DNA of 34,323 nucleotides, from NCBI RefSeq assembly GCF_002358085.1, contig NZ_NTJD01000013.1, positions 1 to 34,323 on the forward strand, given 5' to 3'. A program made the position numbers and the translations under genes. The notes under the pieces are model-generated. The model saw nothing but the letters and a program-made list of their open reading frames with translations, had not been told where the DNA came from and did no database searches. The stretch comes from Pseudothioclava arenosa. GTDB taxonomy: Bacteria > Pseudomonadota > Alphaproteobacteria > Rhodobacterales > Rhodobacteraceae. Positions 32,808 through 34,323 of the stretch are shown here, one piece after another. The stretch's first letter is position 1, and every line of letters begins with the position of its first letter.

Positions 32808-34323
32808 ATGTGTACGATGTGCGTGCTGAAGTCGCAGAGTGAAGAAAGCTGCTCCTTCGAGGTGACCACGGTCACGACCTATCAGACCATCATCGAGACG
32901 TCGGATTCCGACTGGGCTTCCGGTAACGTCTATTACCTTTCGCCCGGGGACACGTTCCTCGGATCGATCAGCTTCGCCGGTGACATAGACACGGTGCGGA
33001 TCTGGCTTGACGCCGGGACGATCTATACCTTCGATCTTAGCGGCATTGATGGCGGGGGCGGTTCGCTGTCGGACCCCTACCTCGTGCTCTGGGATCCCGC
33101 TGGCTATTTCGTGGCCGAGAACGATGACGATGGCCTGACCTGGGACTCATCGCTGACGGTCACGGTGACGACTTCGGGATACTATGATCTCGACATGTCC
33201 TCCTCGCCTTATTTCGATGCGAACGGTACCGGCACCTACACCTTGGATGCCAGCTTCGGCACGCCGTTCGTCATGCCCGACGCGGGCACGCTGGACGAAC
33301 TCGCGGATTACCTGATCAACGGCTATTGGGCCGATAACGGGATCTCGTCGCGCAAGTTCGATACGTCGGTCTCCAACGAGATCACCGTGAACCTGACCGG
33401 GCTGACGGCCGAGGGCCAGCAGCTTGCACGCTGGGCGCTGGCAATCTGGTCCACCTATGCGGATCTCGTATTCACCGAGGTCGCCGGCGCGGCGCAGATC
33501 ACCTTCGACGATTCCGAACCAGGCGCTTACTCGAGCGCGACCACAAGCGGCGGAACCATCCTCTCGGCCGAGGTGAACATTTCGGTGGATTGGATCAACA
33601 GCTACGGCGTCACCTTCGATAGCTATTCGCTTCAGACCTACATCCACGAGATCGGCCATGCGCTCGGTCTTGGGCACCAGGGCGCCTATAACGGCTGGGC
33701 CGAATTCCCCTACGACGCGACCTTTGCCAATGACAGCTGGCAGATCTCGGTCATGTCCTATTTCAGCCAGGCCGATAACACGCTGGTGGACGCAAGCGAG
33801 GCCTATGTCGTTTCGCCGATGATGGCGGATATTCTCGCGATTGCGCAGATGTATGGCCTTTCGGATGAGACCTTCGGGGATACCACCTGGGGCACCGGGA
33901 GCACCCTTGGCGAAACCATGGCTATGATCTTCGCCGCGCTCGAGGATGGCGCCAGCTCGCCCTATTACGCAGGGTATCCGGTGGCGCTGACGATCTCGGA
34001 CACCGGTGGCATCGATACCATCGACCTGAGCGGCTACCTTGGCGATCACTATCTCAGCCTTGTCGCCGAGACCTTCTCGGATATCGGCGGGCTCGTCGGC
34101 AGCCTCGGGATTGCGCGTGGAACCGAGATCGAGAATGCCGTTGGTGGTGACGGAAACGACACGATCATCGGGAATGAGCTCGATAACGGGATCTGGGGCG
34201 GCCTTGGCAACGATTACCTTGACGGTTCTTCTGGGGACGACGTTCTTTACGGGTCTGCCGGGGCGGATACGCTGGATGGGGGTGTTGGGAACGACACGCT
34301 TTATGGCGGCAACCAGGGGGATT
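32808..34323 (+). CDS. Serralysin-like RTX metalloprotease (3' end beyond window)
   Basis: An ATG at 32808, ten bases after GGAGG, opens a frame that stays open for 505 codons to the window edge. No signal peptide is present; the start MCTMCVLKS has a Cys pair. Residues about 30-155 look like a PPC-type beta domain (GDIDTVRIWLDAGTIYTFDL, then YLVLWDPAG and TSGYYDLDM). The M10 catalytic domain follows, with the zinc motif HEIGHALGLGH (280-290, His280, Glu281, His284, His290) and the Met-turn SVMSYF (Met316). From about 446 on, RTX repeats of GGxGND type appear (GGDGNDTIIG, GGLGNDYLDG, GGVGNDTLYGG), which bind calcium. Such proteases leave by a type I secretion system via a C-terminal signal, here outside the window. 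It probably degrades extracellular proteins. Confidence 0.9.
   Translation, partial: MCTMCVLKSQSEESCSFEVTTVTTYQTIIETSDSDWASGNVYYLSPGDTFLGSISFAGDIDTVRIWLDAGTIYTFDLSGIDGGGGSLSDPYLVLWDPAGYFVAENDDDGLTWDSSLTVTVTTSGYYDLDMSSSPYFDANGTGTYTLDASFGTPFVMPDAGTLDELADYLINGYWADNGISSRKFDTSVSNEITVNLTGLTAEGQQLARWALAIWSTYADLVFTEVAGAAQITFDDSEPGAYSSATTSGGTILSAEVNISVDWINSYGVTFDSYSLQTYIHEIGHALGLGHQGAYNGWAEFPYDATFANDSWQISVMSYFSQADNTLVDASEAYVVSPMMADILAIAQMYGLSDETFGDTTWGTGSTLGETMAMIFAALEDGASSPYYAGYPVALTISDTGGIDTIDLSGYLGDHYLSLVAETFSDIGGLVGSLGIARGTEIENAVGGDGNDTIIGNELDNGIWGGLGNDYLDGSSGDDVLYGSAGADTLDGGVGNDTLYGGNQGD

Noticed and set aside
1-34323. CRISPR arrays, rRNA genes or toxin-antitoxin pairs
   Set aside because: No regularly spaced repeats, rRNA segments or typical small toxin-antitoxin gene pairs were seen by eye.

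Overview
The window looks like a chromosomal segment of a high-GC alphaproteobacterium of the Rhodobacteraceae/Paracoccaceae. The pointers are the codon bias, the gltD / exported protein / gltB arrangement, an ArsR-ArsC fusion with GAPDH and ArsJ, a DUF2793 gene of the kind found with Rhodobacter gene transfer agents, and IS5-, IS3- and IS6-type elements. I cannot assign genus or species from sequence alone.

Region 1 (1-7942) is accessory and looks less GC-rich than the rest. It holds the 5' end of an IS5-family transposase, two convergent lipoprotein genes (one a DUF900-type alpha/beta hydrolase), a 274-bp internally deleted IS3 remnant, an AraC-type regulator divergent from a class A beta-lactamase-like gene followed by a second serine hydrolase, a DUF2541-like exported protein, and a decayed IS6 copy with both terminal repeats.

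Region 2 (8141-11257) is an arsenic operon: an operator-like palindrome over the first start codon, an ArsR-ArsC fusion, a GAPDH paralogue and the ArsJ efflux permease. By family knowledge the last two form and export 1-arseno-3-phosphoglycerate.

Region 3 (11373-20564) is a surface-glycan cluster. rmlCBDA makes dTDP-L-rhamnose. It is followed by a protein of unknown function, a two-domain GT2-GT4 glycosyltransferase, a sulfotransferase and, convergent, a pyruvyl-transferase-like protein. On the same strand as the last lie a small gene and a DUF2793 tail-fibre-like gene (20647-22255). They resemble the head-spike genes of the Rhodobacter capsulatus gene transfer agent, whose receptor is the capsule. 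A capsule-binding spike beside capsule-type genes is the most interesting feature here.

Region 4 (22381-34323) is mostly housekeeping: tRNA-Leu(CAG) with promoter and terminator, a complex I NDUFA9-like SDR overlapping uppP, glutamate synthase gltD and gltB separated by an exported protein and a possible 38-codon ORF with ATGA overlaps at both ends, mtgA, a small exported protein, and a serralysin-type RTX metalloprotease that runs off the right edge.

Stop/start overlaps of ATGA type recur (gapdh-arsJ, rmlC-B-D-A, unknown protein-glycosyltransferase, around the 38-codon ORF), so translational coupling seems common in this genome. Family assignments are from motifs and memory; no database search was run.
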